From positions 1 through 64,000 of the forward strand of contig JAPPLB010000050.1 in the NCBI GenBank assembly GCA_028819575.1: 64,000 bases of DNA. The letters run 5' to 3'. How positions within the stretch are numbered: position 1 is the first letter of the stretch; each line of letters opens with the position of its first letter. The position numbers and the translations under genes were made by a program. Below are positions 8,746 to 17,771 of the stretch, in pieces. The notes under the pieces were generated by a model that was not told the DNA's origin, searched no databases, and saw nothing but the letters and a program-made list of their open reading frames with translations. The DNA is from Bryobacterales bacterium. Lineage in GTDB: Bacteria; Acidobacteriota; Terriglobia; Bryobacterales; UBA6623.

Positions 8746-9497
8746 GCCGGACCCAACTGAAAAGCTCCGCCCGCCTCGGTCCGTTCATAGCCGATGACCG
8801 CCTGGCCCTTCCCGAAGCAGTGCTGGAACTCCCGGCGCACCCGGTCCTGCACGGCGCGGGCGCGTTCGGGATCGTTGGCCCGCCACTCATCGATCTCTCG
8901 CGGCACGGCAATCGTCGTTTCGACTTGCCGGTCGGATGGAGCGCCTCCTGAGACCGCCGTTTCCACGCGCTTGCTCATTACCTGCCATTCGGCGACAAGG
9001 CGGTCGGTCGGCAACCCTCCGTGCAGCGGCGACGAAGTGATGCCGTATTGGTTCGGCAAGAAGCGTTTCACCACGCAGCCGAGCTTCTCGATATTGAAGC
9101 GGGCATTGCGAATCTGCAGCGGATCGAACAGCCACTCGACCAACCCCACCCTGGAGGCGATCGCTTGCTCGCGCTGTTTCAGCTTGATCATGTAGCCGAT
9201 GCCCAGGTTCTGATAGCCGTCAAGCACCCCAGTCATGTGGCTATGCCAATAGCGCGACCCATCGCGCTTCATGCCCGGCAGCGAGAAGTTGAAGCCGATC
9301 ATCTGTTCGCCGTCGTAAGCGCCCAGGATCAGCCCGCCGATGTACCTGGCCACGCTCAGAATGCGCGGCGGAACCTGGTCGACCTCGGAGAATTTCCAAA
9401 CGCCCATCTGGACGCCGAGTGTCGCGCGGAACTCTTCATGCTCGGAGAGCACGCGTACCTCGATACCATCCGCTTTCGGCCCTGGGCCTACCGCCAT
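8742..9497 (-). CDS. GNAT-superfamily acetyltransferase-like protein (COG3375 type)
   Basis: With ATG at 9497 the protein has 251 aa. It begins with a GNAT-like N-terminal half (SEHEEFRATLGVQMGVWKF, then GGLILGAYDGEQMIGF and HSHMTGVLDGYQNLGIGYMIK, resembling the acetyl-CoA binding loop) and ends in a family-specific region. The longer ORF to 9773 is a mazG shadow. The start lies inside the mazG 3' end (10 bp overlap) and the stop overlaps the menC-like start, making a tight three-gene operon. This family commonly accompanies N-acylamino acid racemases, suggesting acyl amino acid metabolism. Confidence 0.75.
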   Translation of the reverse strand: MAVGPGPKADGIEVRVLSEHEEFRATLGVQMGVWKFSEVDQVPPRILSVARYIGGLILGAYDGEQMIGFNFSLPGMKRDGSRYWHSHMTGVLDGYQNLGIGYMIKLKQREQAIASRVGLVEWLFDPLQIRNARFNIEKLGCVVKRFLPNQYGITSSPLHGGLPTDRLVAEWQVMSKRVETAVSGGAPSDRQVETTIAVPREIDEWRANDPERARAVQDRVRREFQHCFGKGQAVIGYERTEAGGAFQLGPA

Positions 9498-10276
9498 AGC
9501 TGCTCCATTTCCTCGACGCCGGCTTCTTCGATCGTGAGGCCCTTGTCGCGGAGCTGCTGTTCGATGCAGCCGAAACGCTCGCGGAACTTGCGGTTGGCCC
9601 GCCGCAGAGCCAGCTCCGGATCGACGCCGGCGCGGCCCGCCATGTTCACGAGCAGGAAGAGGAGATCGCCGATCTCGTCCTCGGCGTGGTCGGGGTCCCG
9701 GCAAGCTCGCGCGTCCCGAAACTGCCGCATTTCCGCTCCGGCCTTTTCGGCAAGCTCGTCCGCCTCGCGCCACTCGAAACCGGCTCGGGCAGCCCTCTTG
9801 CTGATCTCGTGCGCTTCGAGCATGGCGGGCTGCGCCCGCGTGACGTTTGTCAGCAACCCCGCTTTCTCCCGGTCCGATGGATCGTGGTTCCCTGCCCTGG
9901 AGCGCTTTTCTTCGGCCTTGATCTCTTCCCAGCGCTGCAGGACCTCGCCCGCCGTATCGGCCGACTCGGAGCCGAATACATGAGGATGCCGCCGGATCAG
10001 CTTGTCGTTGATGTGCCCGAGTACGTCATCGATGCCGAACCAGCCATTCTCCTTGGCGATCTGAGACTGAAAGACGATTTGCAACTGGATGTCGCCGAGC
10101 TCCTCGGCCAGACCGGCCCAGTCTCTTCGCTCGATGGCGTCGATGGCTTCGTAGGTCTCTTCGATCAGGTAGCGGCGCAATGATTCCAATGTTTGCTCGC
10201 GGTCCCAAGGGCAGCCGTCAGGAGCCCGCAGTCGCTCCATCAGTTCCAGCAGCGTCTCGAAACGAGCATCAGCCAT
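9488..10276 (-). CDS. mazG: Nucleoside triphosphate pyrophosphohydrolase MazG
   Basis: The protein is 262 aa from ATG 10276 and has two MazG domains. The first (about residues 10-110) shows CPWDREQTLESLRRYLIEETYE and EELGDIQLQIVF; the second has EDEIGDLLFLLVNMAGRAG. These acidic helices bind magnesium and hydrolyse NTPs to NMP plus pyrophosphate, a housekeeping or stringent-response-related function. It is first in the mazG-GNAT-menC operon and divergent from kdsB, with 71 bp between the starts. Confidence 0.93.
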   Translation of the reverse strand: MADARFETLLELMERLRAPDGCPWDREQTLESLRRYLIEETYEAIDAIERRDWAGLAEELGDIQLQIVFQSQIAKENGWFGIDDVLGHINDKLIRRHPHVFGSESADTAGEVLQRWEEIKAEEKRSRAGNHDPSDREKAGLLTNVTRAQPAMLEAHEISKRAARAGFEWREADELAEKAGAEMRQFRDARACRDPDHAEDEIGDLLFLLVNMAGRAGVDPELALRRANRKFRERFGCIEQQLRDKGLTIEEAGVEEMEQLWR

Positions 10277-10347
10277 GGCACAATGAGCGAACCAGTAGCA
10301 CAATGTAGCACAGCGTTTTTTCGCTTCCCGAACCAACGATTGTTGCG

Positions 10348-11088
10348 ATGAAGGCCGTCGGCATCATCCCCGCGCGCTATGCTTCGAGCCGTTTTCCCGG
10401 CAAGGCTTTGGCGATGCTGGGGGACCGCACGCTGATCCAGCATGTCTACGATCGGGCCTCTGAAGCCGGGACATTGTCGCTCGTTGTGGTCGCCACCGAT
10501 GACAACCGCATCGCCTCGGCCGTGCGGGACTTCGGCGGGAAGGTCGTCATGACTTCGCCGCGTCATCCCTCCGGAACGGATCGCGTGGCGGAAGCGGCTC
10601 GGGACCTTGACGTGGGAGTCGTGGTTAATATTCAAGGCGACGAACCGTTCATCTCGCCGAAGGTGATCGATCAAGCGGTCGCACCGTTCGAGTCCCGGCC
10701 CGAGTTGGCCATATCGACCCTTAGCCATGCGATTGAGGATGAGGCTTCGCTTCACGACCCCAATGTCGTCAAGGTCGTATCGGATCTGCGGGGCTACGCT
10801 CTCTACTTCTCGCGGTCGCTGATTCCTCACCCGCGGCGAGGCCATCGGGAGAGGGCCTTTGCGCACATCGGGCTTTATGCGTATCGCAAGGATTTTCTGT
10901 TGCGATTCGCTTCCTTGCCGCCGGGCCGGTTGGAGCAGACGGAAGCTCTGGAGCAGCTTCGGGTTCTCGAAAACGGAGAACGGATCCTGGTGATTCCGAC
11001 CGACGGTTACGTGGGCATCGGCGTGGACGTTCCGGCCGACCTGGAGCGCGCCGAGAGTTTCCTGAAAGGCGGACGAGACGCGATCTGA
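10348..11088 (+). CDS. kdsB: 3-deoxy-manno-octulosonate cytidylyltransferase
   Basis: The 246-aa protein has the KdsB hallmarks: N-terminal IIPARYASSRFPGKAL nucleotide-binding loop, SGTDRVAEA, NIQGDEPF and the late GIGVDVPADLERAE. It activates KDO as CMP-KDO in the cytosol for LPS inner-core assembly. Its length matches the family. Transcription is divergent from mazG. It indicates an LPS-bearing outer membrane, in agreement with the heptose genes at 34.7-36.5 kb. Confidence 0.95.
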   Translation: MKAVGIIPARYASSRFPGKALAMLGDRTLIQHVYDRASEAGTLSLVVVATDDNRIASAVRDFGGKVVMTSPRHPSGTDRVAEAARDLDVGVVVNIQGDEPFISPKVIDQAVAPFESRPELAISTLSHAIEDEASLHDPNVVKVVSDLRGYALYFSRSLIPHPRRGHRERAFAHIGLYAYRKDFLLRFASLPPGRLEQTEALEQLRVLENGERILVIPTDGYVGIGVDVPADLERAESFLKGGRDAI

Positions 11089-11228
11089 AAGCGGCCAGCG
11101 AGGGAAATTTTTCCGGGTTGATATCGGTGGTATAATTTCCTGTTGTGCACGATTCGTTGCTGTTATACAGTAATTAGCAGGGGGTTCTTGACACCCCCCA
11201 TACCTAAGCGGCACGCTATGAGTTACTG

Positions 11229-11265
11229 CATTGCCGGTTGCTCCAGGGTGCCGGTACCGGCAATG
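11229..11265 (+). promoter_or_regulatory. Leader with two mutually exclusive hairpins before the Rieske operon
   Basis: CATTGCCGG (11229-11237) can pair with CCGGCAATG (11257-11265), whereas the same right arm also forms a 14 bp self-palindrome TGCCGGTACCGGCA (11249-11262). A TATAAT box lies upstream at 11131-11136, with no convincing -35 at 17 bp. The element sits 26 bp before the Rieske ATG. An attenuator or operator is possible. Confidence 0.35.
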
Positions 11266-11290
11266 TTTCTTGGGGACAGAAAAGAGATCG

Positions 11291-11884
11291 ATGGCTGACT
11301 CGAACGGGGGCCAAACCGGAGCGGAGCGGGAGGCTCCGGCAGAAGCTAAACCTTCCTTCCTCTCCCGCCTGATCGAAGGATTCAAGAAGACGGAAGCGGA
11401 CAAGGACGCGGTCCGAACGCGCCGTCTGTTCGTCGGTTTCGCCATCTCCGGCTTCCTGACGACCAACTTTCTGATGTTCCTGCGGTTTTTCTTCCCGCGG
11501 ACTATCTTCGAGCCGCGCACGGTGTTCCGCATCGGGACGCCGAACGATTTTGGCTTCGGCGTCGACACGAAGTTTCAAAAGTCACAACGGATCTGGGTGG
11601 TCAAGAATACCGAGCGGCTGTTCGTGATCAGCGCGATCTGCACCCACCTGGGCTGCACGCCGGATTGGAAGCAGTCTGAACAGAAGTTCAAATGTCCGTG
11701 TCACGGCAGCGGCTATGACCCGGAGGGGATCAACTACGAGGGCCCGGCGCCGCGGCCGATGGACCGCGCCCGGGTTGAGCTCAATGCTGAGGGGCAGATC
11801 GTCGTCGACACCAGCGTGCTGTTCAAAGAGGAAAAAGGCAAGCAGACGCAGTTCAATGACCCGGGGGCGTTCATACCGGTGTAA
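11291..11884 (+). CDS. Rieske iron-sulfur protein of a cytochrome bc-type complex
   Basis: The 197-aa protein starts at ATG 11291 (the ORF-track start is upstream and lacks family features). A transmembrane anchor spans about residues 47-68. The 2Fe-2S ligands are C117-T-H119 and C135-P-C-H138, with C122 and C137 placed for the usual disulfide (CTHLGC, CPCHGSGYD). It oxidises quinol at the Qo site and passes the electron to c-type hemes. It is the first gene of a seven-gene respiratory/heme A set in one direction. Confidence 0.93.
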   Translation: MADSNGGQTGAEREAPAEAKPSFLSRLIEGFKKTEADKDAVRTRRLFVGFAISGFLTTNFLMFLRFFFPRTIFEPRTVFRIGTPNDFGFGVDTKFQKSQRIWVVKNTERLFVISAICTHLGCTPDWKQSEQKFKCPCHGSGYDPEGINYEGPAPRPMDRARVELNAEGQIVVDTSVLFKEEKGKQTQFNDPGAFIPV

Positions 11885-11993
11885 GCACTTTCGGGGCCGG
11901 GTCAGGCCGTTCGCCGGAGCAGTGCAGGACAGGCGTTGGAGTCACCTGTTGAAGATCGCGGCCGGACTCCCGGCCTGACAAGGGGTTTGCAGC

Positions 11994-12911
11994 ATGGCGG
12001 AACAGACAACGAAGACGACGGAACAAGCGCAATCGAGCAATGGCGCCTCCGGCAACGGGAAACGGCTGTTCGGCATCGATCCGGACGCCATCAAGGCAAA
12101 AGCGACTGAGGACATCAACGCCTTAAAGAAGCCGACCAGGACGGACCTCTACAAATCGATCTTTCGCGTCAAACACGACGATACGCCTCGGAGCCGCACA
12201 CTCGGTGTGCTGAGCAATGTCTTCTTGCATCTGCATCCGGCGAAGATCAACCGCGACGCAGTTGCCTACAACTACACCTGGGGGATGGGCGGCATCTCGT
12301 TCTACCTGTTCTGGGTGCTCACCTGGACCGGCGTCCTGCTGATGTTCTACTACCACCCGACAAAGGTTCAGGCGTTTCGCGACATTCTGTATCTCGAGCA
12401 CGACGTGCCCTTCGGCAAACTTCTGCGCAACATGCACCGCTGGGGCGCACACGCCATGGTCTTGACCGTGTGGCTTCACATGTATCGGGTTTTCCTGACC
12501 GGTTCCTACAAGAAGCCGCGCCAGTTCAACTGGATGATCGGCGTGATCCTGCTGGTGCTCACGCTGCTTCTTTCGTTCACGGGTTATCTTCTGCCGGATG
12601 ATCAGTTGGGGTTCTGGGCCGTCACCGTCGGAACGAACATGGCGCGGGCCACCCCCTTGCTGGGCCACGAAGGGCCGTTTGGCATTCAGTTGGGGATGAC
12701 GGCATACAACGACGTGCGGTTCGCGCTGCTCGGCGGGTCGATCGTTGATTCGAACGCTCTGTTGCGAGCCTACATCTGGCACTGCGTCGCAATACCGGGT
12801 TTCGCCGCGACGTTCATGATTGTTCACTTCTGGCGGATACGCAAGGACGGCGGCATCTCGGGCCCCGCTCCGATGATGCTCGAGAAAGAGATCAAGCCGC
12901 TCAGGAGATAG
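11994..12911 (+). CDS. Cytochrome b6-type subunit, N-terminal half of cytochrome b
   Basis: The 305-aa membrane protein holds four transmembrane helices and two pairs of heme ligands: HRWGAH to WLHMYRVFLTGSYKKPR (13 residues between) and IWHCVAIPG to VHFWRIRKDGG (14 residues between). This is the spacing of b6-type proteins, and LTGSYKKPR matches b6 closely. The Cys that anchors heme cn in b6f/Bacillus proteins is absent (YTWGMGG at that position). The first 100 residues are a soluble charged N-terminal extension. It forms the quinol-oxidising core with the next gene. Confidence 0.92.
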   Translation: MAEQTTKTTEQAQSSNGASGNGKRLFGIDPDAIKAKATEDINALKKPTRTDLYKSIFRVKHDDTPRSRTLGVLSNVFLHLHPAKINRDAVAYNYTWGMGGISFYLFWVLTWTGVLLMFYYHPTKVQAFRDILYLEHDVPFGKLLRNMHRWGAHAMVLTVWLHMYRVFLTGSYKKPRQFNWMIGVILLVLTLLLSFTGYLLPDDQLGFWAVTVGTNMARATPLLGHEGPFGIQLGMTAYNDVRFALLGGSIVDSNALLRAYIWHCVAIPGFAATFMIVHFWRIRKDGGISGPAPMMLEKEIKPLRR

Positions 12912-12927
12912 GGCTGGAGAACGACTA

Positions 12928-13863
12928 ATGGACTGGCATCAACTTTGGACGATCATCTCGCTCCCGGACAACATTCCGATTGTCGGTTTGATGTTCCTCA
13001 TCCCGTTCTACACTTGGTACGCGTTTCGCCAAGCCTTCGCGAACGACCGCCTGATCGATCAGCTCGATGCGGACCCCGAGATGGCCAAGACCCATCACCG
13101 CAAGACCCAGCCCTATCAGAAGGGCTGGGCTCGTGAAGTGCACGTTTGGCCCTATCTTCTGAGGATCGAGTTTCTGTCGGCAATCATCGTTACAGCCATC
13201 CTGATGGTCTGGTCGATTACCCTCGACGCTCCTCTGGAAGAGCCGGCCAACCCGACCCTCACGATGAACCCTTCGAAGGCGCCCTGGTACTTCCTGGGTC
13301 TGCAGGAAATGCTGGTCTACTTCGATCCGTGGATCGCCGGTGTGCTCATGCCGACTTTGATCATCATCGGCCTGATCGCGATTCCGTATATCGACACCAA
13401 CCCCCTGGGCAACGGTTACTACACCTACAAGCAAAGGCGTTTCGCGATTTGGACGTTCCTGTTCGGCTTCGTCATCCTGTGGTGCGTCATGGTCGTGATC
13501 GGAACGCTGATTCGAGGCCCGGGCTGGATGTGGTTCTGGCCGGGACAGACCTGGGATCACAACAAGCTGATCTTCGAGGTGAACCGCGACCTGCACGAGA
13601 TCCTCGGCATCACGGATCCCATCCTGTACGGCATCTTCGGTTTTCTGGTGGTCGGTGGGTTTTTCCTGATCACAGCCTTCGGCATCCACAAGCTGATGAC
13701 CTTGACCGAGTTCAACCGAAAGATTCTGGCCCGTATGACCTTGCTGCAGTACCTCACGATGCAGGTCTTGCTGATCACGATGATCGGTTTGCCCGCCAAA
13801 ATGGCGGCCCGTCTGCTTTTCCGGATCAAGTACGTCTGGGTGACTCCGTGGTTCAACGTTTGA
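12928..13863 (+). CDS. Cytochrome b C-terminal domain / subunit IV-like protein
   Basis: The 311-aa protein has about six hydrophobic helices and contains PANPTLTMNPSKAPWYFLGL, the equivalent of the Qo-site PEWY region with Glu replaced (APWY). PTLIIIGLIAIPYID matches the following helix of subunit IV. It is longer than plant subunit IV (about 160 aa), with an N-terminal membrane anchor and additional C-terminal helices. The gene starts 16 bp after the b6-type gene; split cytochrome b is normal in b6f-like complexes. Confidence 0.88.
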   Translation: MDWHQLWTIISLPDNIPIVGLMFLIPFYTWYAFRQAFANDRLIDQLDADPEMAKTHHRKTQPYQKGWAREVHVWPYLLRIEFLSAIIVTAILMVWSITLDAPLEEPANPTLTMNPSKAPWYFLGLQEMLVYFDPWIAGVLMPTLIIIGLIAIPYIDTNPLGNGYYTYKQRRFAIWTFLFGFVILWCVMVVIGTLIRGPGWMWFWPGQTWDHNKLIFEVNRDLHEILGITDPILYGIFGFLVVGGFFLITAFGIHKLMTLTEFNRKILARMTLLQYLTMQVLLITMIGLPAKMAARLLFRIKYVWVTPWFNV

Positions 13864-13914
13864 CGATCTCCGTGAACAAGCAAAGACTGCCCGAACAAGA
13901 AGACCTCCTACGAA

Positions 13915-16900
13915 ATGCAGAAACCTGTTGACACTGATGTCGATCCCGTCGTAACCAAGTCCCTGAGCGTCCCTCTGTTGATCTCGACGCTCATCCTGAC
14001 GTTCAGCCTCGTCTGGGCAATCTACGACGAGGTATACGTCATGCGGCCCTGGAAGAACTTCCAGGCTGACTTCATCGAGTTGTATTCGTCGTTTTTGACC
14101 AGGCTCAAGCCCCGGCAGGCCGCGGCGGAAGCGGCGGTAAGGGAATCACCCGAGTATCAGGCCTTGCAGCAGGAACTCGACGGAGCGGAAGAGCTGGCCG
14201 CTCAGCGCGTGCGGGAGATCGACACGGTCGTCAATCGCGGGGTGACTCCTCGATTGCTGACCGCGCGGCTGACTTTCCAGATACTGAAAAGCGAGATCGA
14301 CGCCGTTACGTATCAGATCGAGACCGAGACGAGCGAGTCAGCGAAGCAGCGCCTGCAGGAGGATATTGACGAGATCAAGGCCCGCGTCGTCGAAGTCGAT
14401 CTCGCCAGAGAAGACGGCTCGGGCGAAGTCGAGACGCTCGAGATGAAGTTCGAAGCACTGCAGGCCGAATTCCTGCGATTGCAAGAACGGCGGGTAGCCT
14501 TGCAGGCCGAGAGAGCGAAGGTACTGGAACCAGCGAGTGAAATCCGGGCGGAGCGCGACGCTCTGCTCGCCGACCGCCTCGCCGGCCTGACCGCGCAGCA
14601 GGTCGATGGCTTGGTCAACAGAATGGAGAACTTCAACATCGATATCAAGCAGATTCACCTGAACGATATCGACTGGGTTGACCGCTGCGAATCTTGCCAT
14701 CTGGGAACACGCGAGCCCGTCACCATCAATGCCGAAGATGTCGGCGGGCGGGCGGAATTCGTGAGCCATCCGTCTCTCGACCTGCTCCGGATTCACGACC
14801 CCGAGCAATTCGGCTGTTCGACTTGCCACAACGGTAACGGCCGGGCGACACGTTCGGTCGTCAAGGGCCACGGCCGGCATAAGTTCTGGCTCTGGCCCCT
14901 ATGGCACAAGGAAAACATGCAGGCGGGTTGTCACCAGTGTCATGCGAGGGAGGTCATCACCGAGCAGGCTGATGTACTCAACAGGGGGCGGACGCTGTTC
15001 CTGAACAAGGGCTGCTGGGGATGTCACCGCTTCGAAGGCTTCGACCGTGAATCGGACGAGCTCGCCGCAGTCCGGCAACAAATGAAGATCATTGACGACC
15101 GGCGCAACGCGAACCTCAAGGAACAACGCGAGAGCATTTCGGCCGGAGATGTCGTGGAGGACATGGATGAAGCCGATGCCCTGTATGCGCGGGCCGACTT
15201 GCTGAGCCTGCGCAACGCCAAGCTCGACGCCGAATACGACGCCCTGAATGTGGAAGAGAAGTCGCTTGTTCTGGAAACGCGGAAGTTCGGTCCGAACCTC
15301 AAGGAGATCAGGGTAAAGCTCCGCAAAGAGTGGATTCCGGTTTGGCTGACCAATCCGCACGAGTTCCGCCCCGGCACGAAGATGCCGGAGTTCCGTTTAC
15401 TGGAAGACGAGGTCCAAAAAATCTCGGCGTACCTTTGGCAGAACGGGATCGAAGGTGAATTGGCCTCACATCCGCCGGGAGACCCCGAGCGCGGAAAAGA
15501 GCTGTTCGGCATCCGAGGCTGTCTGGGTTGCCATTCGATGGGCGAAGGAGACGCAAGAGAAGGCGGCAACTTCGCGGCGAACCTGACACGGGTCGGTGAA
15601 AAAACGAACTACGACTTCCTGGTTCGCTGGATCAACGATCCGAGCGAGGTGACGCCTGATCCGGAAGCCGACGCGGATGCGCCGCACCCCATTCCGATCA
15701 TGCCCAGCCTGCGGCTGAGCGTCGATGAAGTTCGCGACGTCGCCAGCTACCTGATGACCAGGAAGACGGACGCAACCTACGAGCCGGCCGACTACATGGA
15801 CGACCCGGCGATGGCCGAAGAAGGCATGGCATTGATCCGTCATTACGGCTGCGCGGGATGTCATGAGATTCGCGGACTCGAACGGGAAGGCCGCATCGGC
15901 ACCGAACTCACCCTCGAAGGCAGCAAGCCTGTCGAGCGGCTCGACTTCGCTCTTCTGACGCACCAGGCCGAGATGGAGGGCTGGTACAACCACAAGGGCT
16001 TCTTCGAAAGAAAGCTCAAGGACCCGGCGATCTATGACCAGGGCAAGATGCGTGTGCATCTGGAGAAGTTGCGGATGCCGAACTTCCATCTCAGCGACGA
16101 CGAAATCACCGCCTTGACGACCTTCCTGCTGGGAGCCGTCGACACCAATCTACCGGCGCATTACCGCTATGAACCGGAAGACGATCGCCGCTACATCCAA
16201 GAGGGCTGGTGGATCGTGCGCCGCTATAACTGTGTGGGATGCCATCAGATTTCCTTCAGCGGACAAAGCGCTTTGATGAGTGTCCCGCTCTACGAAGATC
16301 CTGACTGGCAGGAGCAGTTGCCACCGCAGCTTTATACGCAAGGCGCACGCGTGCAGCCGGATTGGTTGATCCGCTTCCTCGATAATCCGGCTCTCCACGA
16401 GACCGACATCCACCGCAACGGCATGCGCACCTATTTGGAGGCGCGTATGCCTACCTTCCACTTTTCGGAACGGCAGGTGATGAAGCTCAGCCGGTTCTTC
16501 ATGGCGCGCTCGTCACAGTCGATGACACATGTCGATCCTGACCTCGAGCCTTTGACGGCGCAGGAGACCTCACTAGCGCGACGGCTGTTCCAAAGCCGCG
16601 GCGCCCCGTGCTTGAGGTGCCATATGACGGGCAACCCGTCGCATGACCGTGATGCCACCGCCCCGAACTTCTTGACCGCCAGCACGCGTCTCAAACCGGA
16701 CTGGACCTATCGCTGGATGTTGGAGCCGGCCAAGATCGCGCCCGGCACCGCGATGCCATCCGAACTGTTTCGCAAAGAAGGGGATCGCTGGGTCTTTGCA
16801 GGGCCTCTGCCGACGGCGTTCGAGGGCTATGAGAAGGATCATGCCGATCTGCTCGTTCGATATATGTTCCAACTCACGCCTGCGGAGTTGAGACGGCTGA

Positions 16901-16920
16901 CAGCGGCGGGAGTACAATGA
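13915..16920 (+). CDS. Membrane-anchored octaheme cytochrome c with long coiled coil
   Basis: The 1001-aa protein has an N-terminal transmembrane helix (about residues 20-42), a Glu/Arg-rich coiled-coil region (about 65-240), and then eight CxxCH motifs from about residue 257 to 901: CESCH, CSTCH, CHQCH, CWGCH, CLGCH, CAGCH, CVGCH, CLRCH. A second charged helical stretch lies between hemes 4 and 5. Several segments repeat a monoheme cytochrome pattern ending in M-P (GTKMPEF, LRMPNFHLS, ARMPTFHFS), giving likely Met axial ligands. Position after Rieske and cytochrome b makes it the probable electron outlet of the complex. No named family fits the whole chain. Confidence 0.85.
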   Translation: MQKPVDTDVDPVVTKSLSVPLLISTLILTFSLVWAIYDEVYVMRPWKNFQADFIELYSSFLTRLKPRQAAAEAAVRESPEYQALQQELDGAEELAAQRVREIDTVVNRGVTPRLLTARLTFQILKSEIDAVTYQIETETSESAKQRLQEDIDEIKARVVEVDLAREDGSGEVETLEMKFEALQAEFLRLQERRVALQAERAKVLEPASEIRAERDALLADRLAGLTAQQVDGLVNRMENFNIDIKQIHLNDIDWVDRCESCHLGTREPVTINAEDVGGRAEFVSHPSLDLLRIHDPEQFGCSTCHNGNGRATRSVVKGHGRHKFWLWPLWHKENMQAGCHQCHAREVITEQADVLNRGRTLFLNKGCWGCHRFEGFDRESDELAAVRQQMKIIDDRRNANLKEQRESISAGDVVEDMDEADALYARADLLSLRNAKLDAEYDALNVEEKSLVLETRKFGPNLKEIRVKLRKEWIPVWLTNPHEFRPGTKMPEFRLLEDEVQKISAYLWQNGIEGELASHPPGDPERGKELFGIRGCLGCHSMGEGDAREGGNFAANLTRVGEKTNYDFLVRWINDPSEVTPDPEADADAPHPIPIMPSLRLSVDEVRDVASYLMTRKTDATYEPADYMDDPAMAEEGMALIRHYGCAGCHEIRGLEREGRIGTELTLEGSKPVERLDFALLTHQAEMEGWYNHKGFFERKLKDPAIYDQGKMRVHLEKLRMPNFHLSDDEITALTTFLLGAVDTNLPAHYRYEPEDDRRYIQEGWWIVRRYNCVGCHQISFSGQSALMSVPLYEDPDWQEQLPPQLYTQGARVQPDWLIRFLDNPALHETDIHRNGMRTYLEARMPTFHFSERQVMKLSRFFMARSSQSMTHVDPDLEPLTAQETSLARRLFQSRGAPCLRCHMTGNPSHDRDATAPNFLTASTRLKPDWTYRWMLEPAKIAPGTAMPSELFRKEGDRWVFAGPLPTAFEGYEKDHADLLVRYMFQLTPAELRRLTAAGVQ

Positions 16921-16994
16921 GGAACTCATCCGGCAGTGCCTGTCCACGCCGCATTTGATCGTAGTTGCAGCACTCAAACAAGGAAGGTGTTCAC

Positions 16995-17771
16995 ATGAGA
17001 TTTTCAAGATCGGTTTCCGGCTGGATGATGGCCGGCCTGTTGGCGCTATCGCTTGCCTGCGGCGGCGGAGACGACGCGGGCGAAGTAGCAGATGCCCCCG
17101 AGATGGAGGAAGCTGTAGTAACCGTCGATCCGGCGAAGGCCGCCACGATTACCGGCAAGGTCAAGCTCGATGGCGATCCGCCCAGGATGCCCGCCATCAA
17201 TATGAGTGCCGAACCGGATTGCAGAGGGCTGCATGAGGCGGCGCCTCCGGCGGAAGTCGTTGTGGCGTCTGACGGCATGCTGCAGAATGTTTTTGTCTGG
17301 GTCAAGAGCGGCCTTGACGGAAAATTCGCCGTTTCCGATACACCGGCCATGCTCGACCAGAAGGGTTGCATCTATAGCCCGCACGTCCTGGCGGTGCAGA
17401 CCGGGCAGTTGTTGAAGATCTCCAACAGCGATCCGACGACGCACAACGTGCATCCGCTTCCGAAGACAAACCGCGAGTGGAACAGGTCGCAGCCCGCAGA
17501 AGGAGCCGATATCGAGTACAAGTTCCCGCGCGAGGAAATCATGATCGCGGTGAAGTGCAACATCCATCCCTGGATGCGCTCTTACATCAGCGTGGTGAAC
17601 CACCCGTTCTTCGCCGTCTCGGGAGCCGATGGCAGCTTCGAGATCAAGGGCCTGCCGGCCGGCAGCTATACCGTCGAAGCCGTTCACGAGAGGTTCGGCT
17701 CCCAGGAAATGAGCGTGACTCTGGGTGACGCCGAGTCCAAGGACATTGAGTTCAGCTACAGCGCAAGCTGA
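16995..17771 (+). CDS. Lipoprotein with cupredoxin-like and carboxypeptidase-regulatory-like domains
   Basis: From ATG 16995 the protein is 258 aa with a lipoprotein signal (LLALSLAC, Cys about residue 21). Residues about 45-200 resemble a plastocyanin-like fold with candidate type 1 copper ligands: His in TTHNVHP and Cys-His-Met in KCNIHPWM. Residues about 205-245 (GSFEIKGLPAGSYTVEAVHE) form a carboxypeptidase-regulatory-like beta domain. It may carry electrons from the cytochrome complex in the periplasm. The stop lies 47 bp inside the ctaA ORF. The function is inferred. Confidence 0.75.
   Translation: MRFSRSVSGWMMAGLLALSLACGGGDDAGEVADAPEMEEAVVTVDPAKAATITGKVKLDGDPPRMPAINMSAEPDCRGLHEAAPPAEVVVASDGMLQNVFVWVKSGLDGKFAVSDTPAMLDQKGCIYSPHVLAVQTGQLLKISNSDPTTHNVHPLPKTNREWNRSQPAEGADIEYKFPREEIMIAVKCNIHPWMRSYISVVNHPFFAVSGADGSFEIKGLPAGSYTVEAVHERFGSQEMSVTLGDAESKDIEFSYSAS

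Noticed and set aside
11101-11160. Strong sigma-70 promoter before the Rieske gene
   Set aside because: A TATAAT box is present, but the TTGATA lies only 7 bp before it, so the pair does not have promoter spacing.
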